Shown piece by piece: positions 27,907-36,744 of a DNA stretch of 64,000 nt. This stretch comes from Sulfurimonas sediminis (GTDB taxonomy: Bacteria; Campylobacterota; Campylobacteria; Campylobacterales; Sulfurimonadaceae). The first letter of the stretch is position 1. The number at the start of each line of letters is the position of its first letter. The notes beneath the pieces were generated by a model that saw nothing but the letters and a program-made list of their open reading frames with translations, ran no database searches and was not told the origin of the DNA. A program made the translations under genes and the position numbers. The stretch lies in NCBI RefSeq assembly GCF_014905115.1, contig NZ_CP041235.1:248001-312000 (forward strand), read 5' to 3'.

Positions 27907-28347
27907 ATGGAAATCAATAGAGATGATTTTGAAGAATCAATAGTAAATATTGGTCGTGTAACAAAAGTTGTTAAAGGTGGTAGACGTTTTCGTTTTACTG
28001 CACTTATCGTTGTTGGTGACAAAAACGGTACTGTAGGTTATGGTGTTGGTAAAGCAAAAGAGGTTCCTGATGCTATTCGTAAAGCAGTAGACAATGCTTT
28101 TAAAAATTTAACAACTGTTAAGATAAAAGGTTCTACAATAGCACATGACATTGAGCATAAGTACAATGCCAGTCGTGTTTTACTAAAGCCGGCATCAGAA
28201 GGTACCGGTGTTATTGCCGGTGGAGCAGCGAGACCTGTTCTTGAACTTGCAGGGATTAAAGACATCCTTACAAAGTCAATCGGTTCAAACAATCCAAACA
28301 CACTGGTACGTGCTACAATTGAAGCACTTTCTCGTATAAAAGGATAG
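27907..28347 (+). CDS. rpsE: 30S ribosomal protein S5
   Basis: 146 residues, with a short N-terminus. [20 protein letters not shown] and [19 protein letters not shown] are diagnostic. S5 forms the mRNA entry helicase site with S3 and S4. Only 4 nt separate it from rplO, so rpmD (L30), which lies here in E. coli, is absent. Confidence 0.99.
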   Translation: MEINRDDFEESIVNIGRVTKVVKGGRRFRFTALIVVGDKNGTVGYGVGKAKEVPDAIRKAVDNAFKNLTTVKIKGSTIAHDIEHKYNASRVLLKPASEGTGVIAGGAARPVLELAGIKDILTKSIGSNNPNTLVRATIEALSRIKG

Positions 28348-28351
28348 GAAA

Positions 28352-28750
28352 ATGGGTATTGAAAATTTACAACCTGCTCCGGGTTCAACAGCAAATCGTA
28401 AGCGTGTTGGACGTGGTCAAGGTTCTGGTACTGGTAAGACTGCCGCTCGTGGTCAAAAAGGTCAGAAATCTCGTTCAGGTTACAAAAGAAAAAGAAACTT
28501 TGAAGGTGGACAACAGCCACTTGCAAAACGTTTGCCAAAAATCGGTTTTCACTCGAAAGTGATCAAACCGTATGTGATAAACGTTGAAAAAATCAAAGCT
28601 GTAGCAGAACTTGGTGAAATTACAATGGAATCAATCCGTTCGGTTCACAAAGTTGCTTCTTCAGTGACTAAAATTAAACTAGTAGGTGCCAAAGCAAAAG
28701 ATTTGGCATCGAAAATTAAAGACGAAAACGTTACAACAACAGGTAACTAG
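28352..28750 (+). CDS. rplO: 50S ribosomal protein L15
   Basis: 132 residues. [40 protein letters not shown] and [17 protein letters not shown] are family signatures. L15 bridges several 23S domains late in assembly. Two nt before secY. Confidence 0.99.
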   Translation: MGIENLQPAPGSTANRKRVGRGQGSGTGKTAARGQKGQKSRSGYKRKRNFEGGQQPLAKRLPKIGFHSKVIKPYVINVEKIKAVAELGEITMESIRSVHKVASSVTKIKLVGAKAKDLASKIKDENVTTTGN

Positions 28751-28752
28751 TT

Positions 28753-30015
28753 GTGAATAAAAATCTAGTAAATAAGATACTTATTACTATCGGTTTTTTA
28801 TTTATCTACCGCCTACTGGCTTATGTGCCGGTTCCCGGCGTAGATACAGCTGTTATTGCTTCTTTCTTCGACTCACATCAATCAGACGCATTGGGATTGT
28901 TTAACATGTTCAGCGGAAATGCTGTGCAGAGACTCTCTATTATTTCACTCGGCATTATGCCTTATATCACCGCCTCAATTATTATGGAGCTTTTAGCTGC
29001 AACATTTCCGACACTCGGTCAAATGAAAAAAGAGCGTGACGGCATGGTGAAATATATGCAGATTATTCGTTATGCAACTATTGTTATTACGATAATTCAG
29101 GCTATTGGTGTGAGTGTCGGACTGCAAAGCTTAACCGGACCTACCGGCAACTCTGCTATTTTGGCTGACCATACTACATTTATCATGCTTTCTGCAGTTT
29201 CTATGCTTGCAGGAACAATGCTTTTGATGTGGATAGGTGAGCAGATTACGCAAAGCGGAATCGGTAACGGTATCTCTCTTATTATTTTTGCAGGTATTGT
29301 TTCCGCAATTCCAAGAGCAATTGGTCAAACAATCGAAATGGTAAATACCGGTGCAATGAGCTTTATTACAGTCATAGCAATTCTTGCTTTGATTCTGACA
29401 ACAGTAGGAATTATCATTTATGTTGAACTTGGTGAGCGTCGTGTGCCTATAACCTATGCGAAAAAGACGATGATGCAAAACCAAAACAAACGTGTGATGA
29501 ATTATATTCCTATTAAAGTGAATCTGGCGGGTGTTATTCCGGTTATTTTTGCCTCGGCAATTTTAATGTTTCCGATGACCGTACTCTCAAGCAGTACAAA
29601 TCCGGCCATTCAGGCTATAGCGGATTATCTGAATCCAAACAGTTACTTTTTTAACTTTTTGACTTTTGTGTTTGTTGTGTTTTTCGCATTCTTTTATGCT
29701 TCAATCACTTTCAACGCAAAAGATATTGCAGATAATTTAAAACGTCAAGGCGGATTTATTCCCGGTATTCGTACCGGTGATGCTACGAGAGAGTTCTTAA
29801 ATGAAACTGCAAGTAGATTGACATTTACCGGAGCACTTTATCTTGGGTTGGTTGCGACACTGCCTTTTATGATTATTAAAGGGATGGGTGTACCGTTCTT
29901 CTTTGGTGGTACAGCCGTGTTGATCGTTGTTCAGGTTGCGCTTGATACAATGAGAAAAATAGAAGCTCAGATATATATGAGTAAATATGAAACCCTTAGT
30001 GCAGTTGGTCTGTAG
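28753..30015 (+). CDS. secY: Preprotein translocase subunit SecY
   Basis: 420 residues with ten hydrophobic helices. YRLLAYVPVPGVD after helix 1, LGIMPYITASIIMELLAA, TYAKKTMMQNQNKRVMNYIP and IPGIRTGDATREFLN are SecY signatures. It forms the protein-conducting channel. GTG start, 2 nt after rplO. The C-terminus is short and usual. Confidence 0.99.
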   Translation: MNKNLVNKILITIGFLFIYRLLAYVPVPGVDTAVIASFFDSHQSDALGLFNMFSGNAVQRLSIISLGIMPYITASIIMELLAATFPTLGQMKKERDGMVKYMQIIRYATIVITIIQAIGVSVGLQSLTGPTGNSAILADHTTFIMLSAVSMLAGTMLLMWIGEQITQSGIGNGISLIIFAGIVSAIPRAIGQTIEMVNTGAMSFITVIAILALILTTVGIIIYVELGERRVPITYAKKTMMQNQNKRVMNYIPIKVNLAGVIPVIFASAILMFPMTVLSSSTNPAIQAIADYLNPNSYFFNFLTFVFVVFFAFFYASITFNAKDIADNLKRQGGFIPGIRTGDATREFLNETASRLTFTGALYLGLVATLPFMIIKGMGVPFFFGGTAVLIVVQVALDTMRKIEAQIYMSKYETLSAVGL

Positions 30016-30017
30016 CA

Positions 30018-30776
30018 ATGGCTATTGCGCTTAGAAAACCTCAAGAAATTGAAAAACTTCGAGCTGCCAACAAAATTGTTGGCGCTACATTAGACCTTCT
30101 TCGTAAAAATACCAAAGTCGGTATGAGTTTAAAAGAGATGGATGCCATGGCAGAGGATTATATCCGCTCTCAGGGTGCCAAGCCCTCTTTTAAAGGATTG
30201 TACGGCTTTCCAAATACAGTATGTACATCACTCAATGAAGTCATTATTCATGGCATTCCAAGTGACTATAAACTCCAGGAAGGAGATGTTATAGGGTATG
30301 ACATCGGAACAGAACTTGATGGCTGGTTTGGTGATGCTGCTATCAGTATGGGTGTCGGAGAGATTACAAAAGAAGATGAAGATTTAATAGCCTGTGCAAA
30401 AGATACTTTGTATTATGCTATTGAAAATATCAAAGTTGGAATGCGTTTTAAAGAACTCTCTTATCTTATGGAGCAGTTTATATTGGAACGCGGTTATATT
30501 CCTTTGCGAAACTTTTGTGGACACGGAATAGGAAGAAAACCTCATGAAGAACCGGAAATCCCCAATTATTTGGCGGGCGGAAATGCAAAATCCGGACCGA
30601 AAATAAAAAACGGAATGGTTTTTTGTTTGGAACCTATGATATGTCAAAAAGAGTCAAAACCTGTTATCCTGGATAACGGGTGGGATGTTGTCAGTACCGA
30701 CGGTTTACGCGGTTCTCACTATGAGCACACTGTCGCAGTTGTTGACGGTAAAGCTGAAATTTTATCTCTTGCGTGA
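30018..30776 (+). CDS. map: Methionine aminopeptidase, type I
   Basis: 252 residues. VCTSLNEVIIHGIPSD, GYDIGTELDGWFGDAAISM, FCGHGIGRKPHEEP, FCLEPMI and GSHYEHTVAV supply the five metal ligands and the catalytic His of type Ia enzymes. It removes initiator Met from nascent proteins. It follows secY by 2 nt, as in many bacteria. Confidence 0.98.
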   Translation: MAIALRKPQEIEKLRAANKIVGATLDLLRKNTKVGMSLKEMDAMAEDYIRSQGAKPSFKGLYGFPNTVCTSLNEVIIHGIPSDYKLQEGDVIGYDIGTELDGWFGDAAISMGVGEITKEDEDLIACAKDTLYYAIENIKVGMRFKELSYLMEQFILERGYIPLRNFCGHGIGRKPHEEPEIPNYLAGGNAKSGPKIKNGMVFCLEPMICQKESKPVILDNGWDVVSTDGLRGSHYEHTVAVVDGKAEILSLA

Positions 30777-30812
30777 GAGTTAAAGTAAGAAATTTCTTTA
30801 TAAAGGACTAAA

Positions 30813-31031
30813 ATGGCTAAAGCAGATGTTATTGAAGTTGACGGCAAGATTATAGAGGCTTTGCCGAACGCAACTTTTCGTGTTGAATTAGAAAACGGAC
30901 ATGTTATACTGTGTCATATTGCAGGGAAAATGCGTATGCACTATATTAAAATACTTCCAGGCGACAAGGTGAAACTTGAGTTGACACCATACTCTTTGGA
31001 CAAAGGGCGTATCACCTACCGATACAAATAG
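30813..31031 (+). CDS. infA: Translation initiation factor IF-1
   Basis: 72 residues, full S1/OB fold. [20 protein letters not shown]-like opening, [20 protein letters not shown] and [16 protein letters not shown] ending are diagnostic. It ends the S10-spc unit here. The alpha operon starts 16 kb further on. Confidence 0.98.
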   Translation: MAKADVIEVDGKIIEALPNATFRVELENGHVILCHIAGKMRMHYIKILPGDKVKLELTPYSLDKGRITYRYK

Positions 31032-31033
31032 GC

Positions 31034-31056
31034 AAAAGAGGTCTCGGCCTCTTTTT
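31034..31056 (+). terminator. Rho-independent terminator after infA
   Basis: AAAAGAGG at 31034-31041 pairs with CCTCTTTT at 31048-31055 around TCTCGG. The symmetric A/T flanks let it act in both directions, serving infA and the facing chorismate mutase gene. Confidence 0.85.
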
Positions 31057-31060
31057 AATT

Positions 31061-31354
31061 TTAAAAATTTCCGGCGTTTCTTAACTCACTTATTTCCGTT
31101 TCAACCATTTCATCAATCATTATCTTAAAGAGTTCAGAGATCATATTCGGATTGACATTGAGTTCAATCGCCTTTTTTCTTACTTTTTGCATAATATCAT
31201 CAATTCGCTCCTGTGCCTTGACTTCTGCCACACTCTCTTTAAAACCGGCTGCCTGACGAATCAAATGGCTTCGTTCAGAAATCAGCTCAACAAGCTGTGT
31301 GTCAATTTTATCTACTTCGTCTCTGACTTCCTGCAGTGTATTACATTTTTTCAT
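31061..31354 (-). CDS. Chorismate mutase, AroQ type
   Basis: 97 residues, all helical. RDEVDKIDTQLVELISERSH, then IRQAAGFK, and the C-terminal MISELFKIMIDEMVETEI match the AroQ fold (Arg, Lys and Glu/Gln active-site residues present). It converts chorismate to prephenate for Phe/Tyr synthesis. It stands alone here and is not fused to prephenate dehydratase. Faces infA across a shared terminator. Confidence 0.88.
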   Translation of the reverse strand: MKKCNTLQEVRDEVDKIDTQLVELISERSHLIRQAAGFKESVAEVKAQERIDDIMQKVRKKAIELNVNPNMISELFKIMIDEMVETEISELRNAGNF

Positions 31355-31479
31355 TTTTTACTCCTTTTTCAAGTTTTGTTAACACTATTGTAACAATTTA
31401 AATATATAATCTTACTTGCGATTCTCCTTGTATATCTTTAACATGATTCATTATGGATATACCTCCATAGAGCCCATGA

Positions 31480-31683
31480 CTAGTTGGGCTTTATTATCTT
31501 TTTTACTGCTTTTGGCAAATGTGCAAAAGGCATTTCAATATTTGTTTTTTCATTCTTTTCGAATTTTACAACATCAACTGTCATATATTCCTGATTAAAA
31601 CGCAAAACTCTGTATTGTATATTATCCTGTATGTATTGTATATTTTCTTTACTGAAATCATAAGTTCTTTTCTTTTTTGCCAT
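31480..31683 (-). CDS. Small conserved-looking basic protein, function unknown
   Basis: 67 residues: MAKKKRTYDFSKENIQYIQD start, then YRVLRFNQEYMTVDVVKFEK and a basic end. I do not recognise the family. Its ATG overlaps the stop of the CvfB-like gene as TAATG, which supports it as a real coupled gene. A hairpin AGCCC...GGGCT spans the stop codon. Confidence 0.7.
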   Translation of the reverse strand: MAKKKRTYDFSKENIQYIQDNIQYRVLRFNQEYMTVDVVKFEKNEKTNIEMPFAHLPKAVKKIIKPN

Positions 31684-32540
31684 TACTTTGCCTTGCTGTA
31701 AATACCGGTATCTTTGACTTCTATTTTGCCGTCATTTTGAAGTGCTGTCAAAGAACGCTTGAACTCTTTTTTACTCAGACCAAATACATCTTTTATCAGT
31801 CCTGCATCACTTTTGTAATTGTAGGGCATAATGCCTTTGTTGTGTTGCAAAATATCAAAAACTTTCTGCGCAGAGTTTCCGTCTTTTTTACTGCCGGGAC
31901 GTCTGAGTGTAAGGTCGATATTTCCGTCTTTTCGTACTGTTTTTACATAGGCGGTTTTTGTATCTCCCAGTTTTATTGTTTCAAAAATTTCATTGTGATA
32001 AATCAATCCTTCATATTTACCGTTGACTATGCATTTAAAACCTAGCGGTGTTTTTGCGATGATGAGAATCTCAGCCTCTTTGTTCTGTGCAAGGTCTTTG
32101 ACTCTGCGATCAAAAAAATCACCGAGTTTTTCTGTGCCGACGAGTCTGTGTGTCCGTTCGTCATATATGATACGAATAAATCTTTTTTCGCCGATTTCAA
32201 AAGGTGTTTTTTGAAACATTTTAGGAACAAGCAAATCTTTTGGCAGTCCCCAGTCCATAAAAGCACCGAAAGGAGCCACATCCACAACTTCCAGGAGTGC
32301 AAAATCATCCAGCATTGCAAGAGGTCTGTCGGTAGTGGCTACGAGTCTGTCTTCTGAATCTGTATATAAAAAAACATCTACAAGTGCATTTTCGCGCATA
32401 TCATCTGTGACATATTGCCCGGGAAGAAGGACATCATTGCCGTCCTCGGCCATAAGGTACAGGCCGGGTGTTGTGTCTCTGTCGACACGCAGGGTATTCA
32501 TTTTGCCCAGTTCAAGGTAAGGGCTGATCTCTTTTTTCAT
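31683..32540 (-). CDS. S1-domain RNA-binding protein, CvfB/YitL-like
   Basis: 285 residues. An S1-like repeat near GAFMDWGLPKDLLVPKMFQK (residues about 92-115), a second beta-rich unit near GFKCIVNGKYEGLIYHNEI and a third near VRKDGNIDLTLR. The C-terminal 65 residues form a winged-helix-like domain (IMPYNYKSDAGLIKDVFGLS). This is the CvfB arrangement. These proteins bind RNA and modulate expression; target here unknown. It begins a two-gene unit with the 67-residue protein. Confidence 0.85.
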   Translation of the reverse strand: MKKEISPYLELGKMNTLRVDRDTTPGLYLMAEDGNDVLLPGQYVTDDMRENALVDVFLYTDSEDRLVATTDRPLAMLDDFALLEVVDVAPFGAFMDWGLPKDLLVPKMFQKTPFEIGEKRFIRIIYDERTHRLVGTEKLGDFFDRRVKDLAQNKEAEILIIAKTPLGFKCIVNGKYEGLIYHNEIFETIKLGDTKTAYVKTVRKDGNIDLTLRRPGSKKDGNSAQKVFDILQHNKGIMPYNYKSDAGLIKDVFGLSKKEFKRSLTALQNDGKIEVKDTGIYSKAK

Positions 32541-32928
32541 GGTAATTCCGTTGTGTTAATATGGTGACATTATAGCATTAATTCTTCCCTCTGATTTAAA
32601 TCAGGTACTTAAATAATCCGGTATGAGAAATCAACAAATGCAGTACCGGTTGCTGCAACAGTCTTGCCACTCTCAGCCCGGACTGAAGTCCGCGTTCCAA
32701 AAAAATGCTTAACTCAATGGCAATGCCGGAACCCGTACTTGAGTCTAAATGTCCTTAACTAAGCAAGTCTTATCGGAACCCGTACTTCAGTGCGGGCTTG
32801 TATGTCTTGGAAATCAAAACGCAGGCACTTAACTTAGATGAAAATGTAAAATTCTCATAGTATTTATGAATAAGAGTAGAACAAGTTAACCGTGATATTA
32901 TTGCATAAAAACTTAACAAGGATATAAT
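32541..32928. other. 388-bp intergenic region, no gene, holding REP-like element 5
   Basis: Between two divergent genes. It contains the three-arm repeat cluster 32641-32798 and otherwise AT-rich sequence with no open reading frame I can support. Confidence 0.7.
32641..32798. repeat. REP-like element 5: one forward and two reverse arms
   Basis: Forward arm 32675-32698 has core CCCGGACTGAAGTCCGCG, where the usual C-A mismatch is replaced by a G-C pair. It is preceded by the spacer motif GTCTTGCCACTCTCAG. Reverse arm 32728-32746 is decayed (ACCCGTACTTGAGT), and reverse arm 32775-32798 is intact. GCTTAACT-type linker motifs lie between them. Confidence 0.82.
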
Positions 32929-33126
32929 ATGTTTAAAATAATAGTAGATAGAGAATGTGGCTGTTTTAAAAGAAGCAATCTTCAAAGCAGTACGGAAGTG
33001 GAATCAAAAGACGAGGCGTTGATGAAGTCATTGGAGATGGTCAACCATATGAATGACGAATTCTGCGGCAAACACAAGTTTAAAGTTGAAGAGGCTGACA
33101 ATACTTTTATAATCAAAATGCAGTAA
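32929..33126 (+). CDS. Small Cys-containing protein, function unknown
   Basis: 65 residues: FKIIVDRECGCFKRS at the start, then SKDEALMKSLEMVNHMND and a Cys at FCGKHKF. Three cysteines could bind a metal or form a disulfide. No signal peptide. AAGGAT lies just upstream. It is flanked on both sides by REP-like elements. I do not recognise the family. Confidence 0.65.
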   Translation: MFKIIVDRECGCFKRSNLQSSTEVESKDEALMKSLEMVNHMNDEFCGKHKFKVEEADNTFIIKMQ

Positions 33127-33144
33127 AAAGTTAAGCATTTATTT

Positions 33145-33215
33145 GGAACCGGTACTTCAGTGCCGGCTGAGAGTGGCAAGACTATTGCAACAGCCGGCAC
33201 TGAAGTACCGGTTCC
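33145..33215. repeat. REP-like element 6: 25-bp perfect inverted repeat with conserved spacer
   Basis: Arms 33145-33169 and 33191-33215 are perfect complements. The core CCGGCACTGAAGTACCGG differs from the majority core by a compensatory C-G to G-C swap at pair 3. The 21-nt spacer starts AGAGTGGCAAGACTATTG and is the same as in element 7. Lies between converging gene ends. Confidence 0.93.
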
Positions 33216-33319
33216 GAGAAAGCATTTATTTTCTGAACTTAATGGCATTAAGATTAACGCCAGTCATGCTTGTACATTAGAAAGTGCAGGTTTCAAATCT
33301 CTCTTTTTTTAAAGCAATG

Positions 33320-34486
33320 CTACAATTTTTTTCCAAAAACCAATACTTGAAAATATCTCCCTCCCCAAATCAAAAAGAGCAAGAGCCAGGTAGTAAAAGA
33401 GATGTCAAACAAAAACCCAAGCCCCCATCCAAAAGCTATGTTCATGCTGTATAAAGCACGGAGCAGCACAACCAACTGAATTGACAGAAATATTTTAGTT
33501 GCCAGTTTGTCTGCCTGTGGCGGTTGTCCCGAATGACCGAGTGTTACACGTGTTCCAAAACCTATAAGCAGTGTTGTTAAAAAACCTATGGCCAACAGGT
33601 GTACATTTAAAAAGAAAAAAGAGGTGTCTAAAAATATTTCTGCACTCAGGCTGAGGGCTGAGAGAAAAAAGGATACTGGTAACCAAAAGAGTGCAAGATG
33701 CAGCACCCATAGAATAGGAGGGGATTGCAAAGGGTGAAGATCCCAGCGTTTAAACTCAAAAAACATATACACTGCGAGCAGCAGATCGACAATTATTTGT
33801 ACACTTTTGATATCTGCAGAAGCAAAGATACTCTTTAAAACAAACAAAACAAAAACAATTTTGACAAAATTTTCATTTTTACTTGCAAAAGAGTGGGAGA
33901 AAAAAGGAATCATTCTCTGTCCTACACTAAAAGCAAGAAAAATCAGATACATGTAAAAAGAGAGAGTGATAGCAACCGGTAAAATTTCCGGTATGAATAA
34001 AGAGAGTATAAAAAGAAAATTACCAAAGAGTCCAAAGTAGTTTGCATTGAGTATCCAAAATGAGTCTGACTTATCTGCTGCCATTCCTGTTTCATAGATG
34101 TTTTTTAGTTTCAATACTATAAAAATCTGCGCTGTCAGACTGATAATCATCGCGCCGAGTACAAGGGCTTCAGAGCTGAAAACACCGACAAGAAAAAGCA
34201 GTGATGCAAGGGTATTTGCATGAAAAATATTGGCATAGTATTTTTTTGCTATCACCTGTGTCTGGTTAAAACGCGGGAAAGTTGTAAATAAGAACCCTGT
34301 GAAAAAGTTTGTAAAAACCAAAAATATCAAAGAGTAGCTGTGAAAAAGCAAAAGCGTTACATGTAAGGAGAGTATGCCTTTGTATTGTAATGCAAAAACG
34401 AGCATCATAATGATTGCATTGAGTATTCCAAGTAAGAAAAATGGCTGATGCGGTTGTGATAAAAAATAGTTTTCTTTTGTCTGCAT
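33320..34486 (-). CDS. nnrS: NnrS family membrane protein
   Basis: 388 residues, about twelve hydrophobic segments. HQPFFLLGILNAIIMM at the start, HSYSLIFLVFTNFFTGFLFT and FPRFNQTQ are NnrS features. NnrS is a heme/copper membrane protein linked to nitric-oxide stress tolerance in denitrifiers. It follows the radical SAM gene by 12 nt in the same direction. No nitrite or NO reductase gene lies in the window. Confidence 0.88.
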   Translation of the reverse strand: MQTKENYFLSQPHQPFFLLGILNAIIMMLVFALQYKGILSLHVTLLLFHSYSLIFLVFTNFFTGFLFTTFPRFNQTQVIAKKYYANIFHANTLASLLFLVGVFSSEALVLGAMIISLTAQIFIVLKLKNIYETGMAADKSDSFWILNANYFGLFGNFLFILSLFIPEILPVAITLSFYMYLIFLAFSVGQRMIPFFSHSFASKNENFVKIVFVLFVLKSIFASADIKSVQIIVDLLLAVYMFFEFKRWDLHPLQSPPILWVLHLALFWLPVSFFLSALSLSAEIFLDTSFFFLNVHLLAIGFLTTLLIGFGTRVTLGHSGQPPQADKLATKIFLSIQLVVLLRALYSMNIAFGWGLGFLFDISFTTWLLLFLIWGGRYFQVLVFGKKL

Positions 34487-34498
34487 AACGCTACCGTC

Positions 34499-35758
34499 CT
34501 ATAATAAAAATTCCTGACCAAGTTTTTTGCAGTATGCTCCGAGCATAGCACGTTCAAAGTCATTGTTTGTAGAGTATTGATATCCAAATGTTTTGGCCCA
34601 CATGTGATGTTCTTCCATACAAAGGTAGAAAAAGACTTTGTCTTCACCCTGTTGCCATGGCGCAAAACTTTCATAGGCATGTTTGAACATTTCAACTTTT
34701 GTCGCATCAGGATACGATGTCTTTCCGCTTGCATCTTCATGCGGGATTTGCGTAATCTTACTTCTAAATTCACGCTCACGCAACTGTTTTATGACAGGCT
34801 TTATAAAGGTAAGCGTCCCGAAACTGACAAGGGCGACTTCTTGTGGAGAGAATTTTAGTATAAGTTCTTCATATACTTCTTGATATTCGTCAAGATACCC
34901 TTCATATTCGACTATAGGATGAAAATGAAAGCCGACTTTAACTCCTTTGTTTGCCATTTTTCGGGCGGCTGCTATACGTTTTGCAAGTGAAGCGGTTAAA
35001 TGCTCTTCGTTGTCTATAATGGTTTGGGTATTGAGACTCCAGGTGCAGAGTATGTTTTTGGGCACTTCATTTTCAAGCAGATATTTTATATTGTCCGATT
35101 TTGTTTTAAATTCTAAAATGACATTGGGATTTTTCTTCGCAAAGGTAAAAAGAGCATCCAAAACACCCTCACGGTTGCCAAACATCAGCGAATCTGATGC
35201 CTGACCGGTTCCGATATGGTAGGTTTTGTTTGGATCAAGTTGCAGATTTAAGAGTTTGTCCGCAAAACTGCTGTCAAAGGTAATAGTATTTTGATTGTAA
35301 AAGCTTTGAATAGAACAATAAGAACAGTCAAAACCGCAGCTCTCCACCGCATCAAGTGTCAACAGATTACAGCAACGTGTCTTTTCACTTGCTACCGGAC
35401 ACAGACCAAGTCCAAAACCCTCTTTTGACGCTGTTTTAAAGGTATATTTTTGTTCTTGGGGGATATTCTTGAGGGTAAAGTTTTTATAGGAATTTGGTTT
35501 GTTGCGTATGTCTTCATAGGCTTTTTTAAGCCTGGAAAAAACAACTTTTCTTTGGGGATGCTCGGGAAATATTGCAGTGATTCTTTTTTCATCCCACATC
35601 CCCAAATCTCTCGCGAAATTGATTATCTGTTTGATTTCCTGATAGGAAAATCTGTACTCAAAGGATTTCTCTTTGATAAACTCCTGTTCATGTTTGGGGA
35701 GTTTGTTAAAAAAACTGTTTTCTATAGCGTTTGTAAATTTTTCTGCGTATGAATTCAT
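34499..35758 (-). CDS. Spore photoproduct lyase-like radical SAM protein
   Basis: 419 residues. The [4Fe-4S] motif CGFDCSYC (Cys139, 143, 146) lies in ESCGFDCSYCSIQSFYNQ, typical of the SPL family. HIGTGQASDSL and LEFKTKSDNI are further SPL-like blocks. In sporeformers the enzyme repairs a thymine dimer; this organism is unlikely to sporulate, so a different substrate or general DNA repair is possible. C-terminal ERAMLGAYCKKLGQEFLL has an extra Cys. Confidence 0.82.
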   Translation of the reverse strand: MNSYAEKFTNAIENSFFNKLPKHEQEFIKEKSFEYRFSYQEIKQIINFARDLGMWDEKRITAIFPEHPQRKVVFSRLKKAYEDIRNKPNSYKNFTLKNIPQEQKYTFKTASKEGFGLGLCPVASEKTRCCNLLTLDAVESCGFDCSYCSIQSFYNQNTITFDSSFADKLLNLQLDPNKTYHIGTGQASDSLMFGNREGVLDALFTFAKKNPNVILEFKTKSDNIKYLLENEVPKNILCTWSLNTQTIIDNEEHLTASLAKRIAAARKMANKGVKVGFHFHPIVEYEGYLDEYQEVYEELILKFSPQEVALVSFGTLTFIKPVIKQLREREFRSKITQIPHEDASGKTSYPDATKVEMFKHAYESFAPWQQGEDKVFFYLCMEEHHMWAKTFGYQYSTNNDFERAMLGAYCKKLGQEFLL

Positions 35759-35784
35759 AAAAGAATTCTAGCAGAAAAAATTGA

Positions 35785-36279
35785 TTATTTTATAGGGATA
35801 AGTCTTGCTTTTGGTTTTTTAACTTCTGTTTTAGGAATTGTAACGGTTAATATACCGTTTTCAAATTTTGTTGCGAGTTTGCTTTCGTCAATATTTTTAG
35901 GCAATTGAATAGATTTTTGAAACTCACCGTAAAAAATCTCTTTTTTGACAAAATCTTTTGATTTTTCTTCTTTTGACTCTTTTTTTTCACCTTTTACAGT
36001 CAGAATCTTATTCTCATCAATAGAAAGTTTAATATTTTTTTTGTCAACACCCGCGAGATCAAATTTTAAGACTATTTTGTCTTTAGCATCCTGAATGTCC
36101 GTTCTTGGATAACTGAAATTATTTAATGCCGAACTGCTTAAGTGAGACTCTATCAAAGAGTTGAAATACTGGTTCATTCTTGCAAAATCAGCATCATAGG
36201 GATTCATTGTATCCATACTCGCGAATGCAGATCCGGCCAGCAAAGTTGAAAGCAACAGACTGCTTAGTAGTTTTTTCAT
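35785..36279 (-). CDS. Hsp20 family chaperone with predicted signal peptide
   Basis: 164 residues. Residues 1-20 (MKKLLSSLLLSTLLAGSAFA) are a clear Sec signal with an AFA cleavage site. The alpha-crystallin domain follows at about 60-155: VLKFDLAGVDKKNIKLSI, FQKSIQLPKNIDESK and FENGILTVTIPK. Hsp20 proteins are normally cytoplasmic holdases; this one should be periplasmic. It is the third of a tandem of three hsp20 genes, 28 nt after the second. Confidence 0.9.
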   Translation of the reverse strand: MKKLLSSLLLSTLLAGSAFASMDTMNPYDADFARMNQYFNSLIESHLSSSALNNFSYPRTDIQDAKDKIVLKFDLAGVDKKNIKLSIDENKILTVKGEKKESKEEKSKDFVKKEIFYGEFQKSIQLPKNIDESKLATKFENGILTVTIPKTEVKKPKARLIPIK

Positions 36280-36307
36280 AGCTAACTCCTTGTGTCAGCA
36301 CCCATTG

Positions 36308-36733
36308 TTATTGGATGCTGATGTTTTTTGTCTTTTTGGATTCGAGTTTTTCAAGAGTCAGATAGAGTCTTCCGTCTTCAAATTTTGCCTGAATTTTATC
36401 TCTGTCTATATTGTCAGGCAGGATAAAACTTCTTGAGATGACGCCAAAATTTGATTCGCAAAGATAGTAATCATCCTCTTTGACCTCATTTTTAAATTTT
36501 CTGACCGCTGTCACAGTCAGATAGTCATCTTCGACTTTTAATTCTATATCTTCTTTTTTAACACCCGGTAAATCAACCTCGATTGTGAAGGTGTCATTAC
36601 GATGTTTTGCAAGGTTTGCCAGAGGAAGGTGTGATGCTACATTGTGAAATGTATCTTTGACAACTTCCAAACCTTTTTCAACTTTCTCTTCCGCTTTTTC
36701 CACTAACTCTTTTGATGTTTGTATGATATCCAT
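36308..36733 (-). CDS. Hsp20 family small heat-shock protein
   Basis: 141 residues. An amphipathic N-terminal helix (ELVEKAEEKVEKGLEVVKDT) precedes the alpha-crystallin domain with VDLPGVKKEDIELKVEDDY, SRSFILPDNIDRDK and FEDGRLYLTLEK. An ATP-independent holdase, probably cytoplasmic. Middle gene of the hsp20 trio, 11 nt after the first. Confidence 0.93.
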   Translation of the reverse strand: MDIIQTSKELVEKAEEKVEKGLEVVKDTFHNVASHLPLANLAKHRNDTFTIEVDLPGVKKEDIELKVEDDYLTVTAVRKFKNEVKEDDYYLCESNFGVISRSFILPDNIDRDKIQAKFEDGRLYLTLEKLESKKTKNISIQ

Positions 36734-36744
36734 GATAATCCTCC

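Noticed and set aside
31471-31490. AGCCC/GGGCT hairpin as a terminator
   Set aside because: It overlaps the stop of the 67-codon gene, and the T-run follows only on the strand with no transcript. Kept as a remark only.
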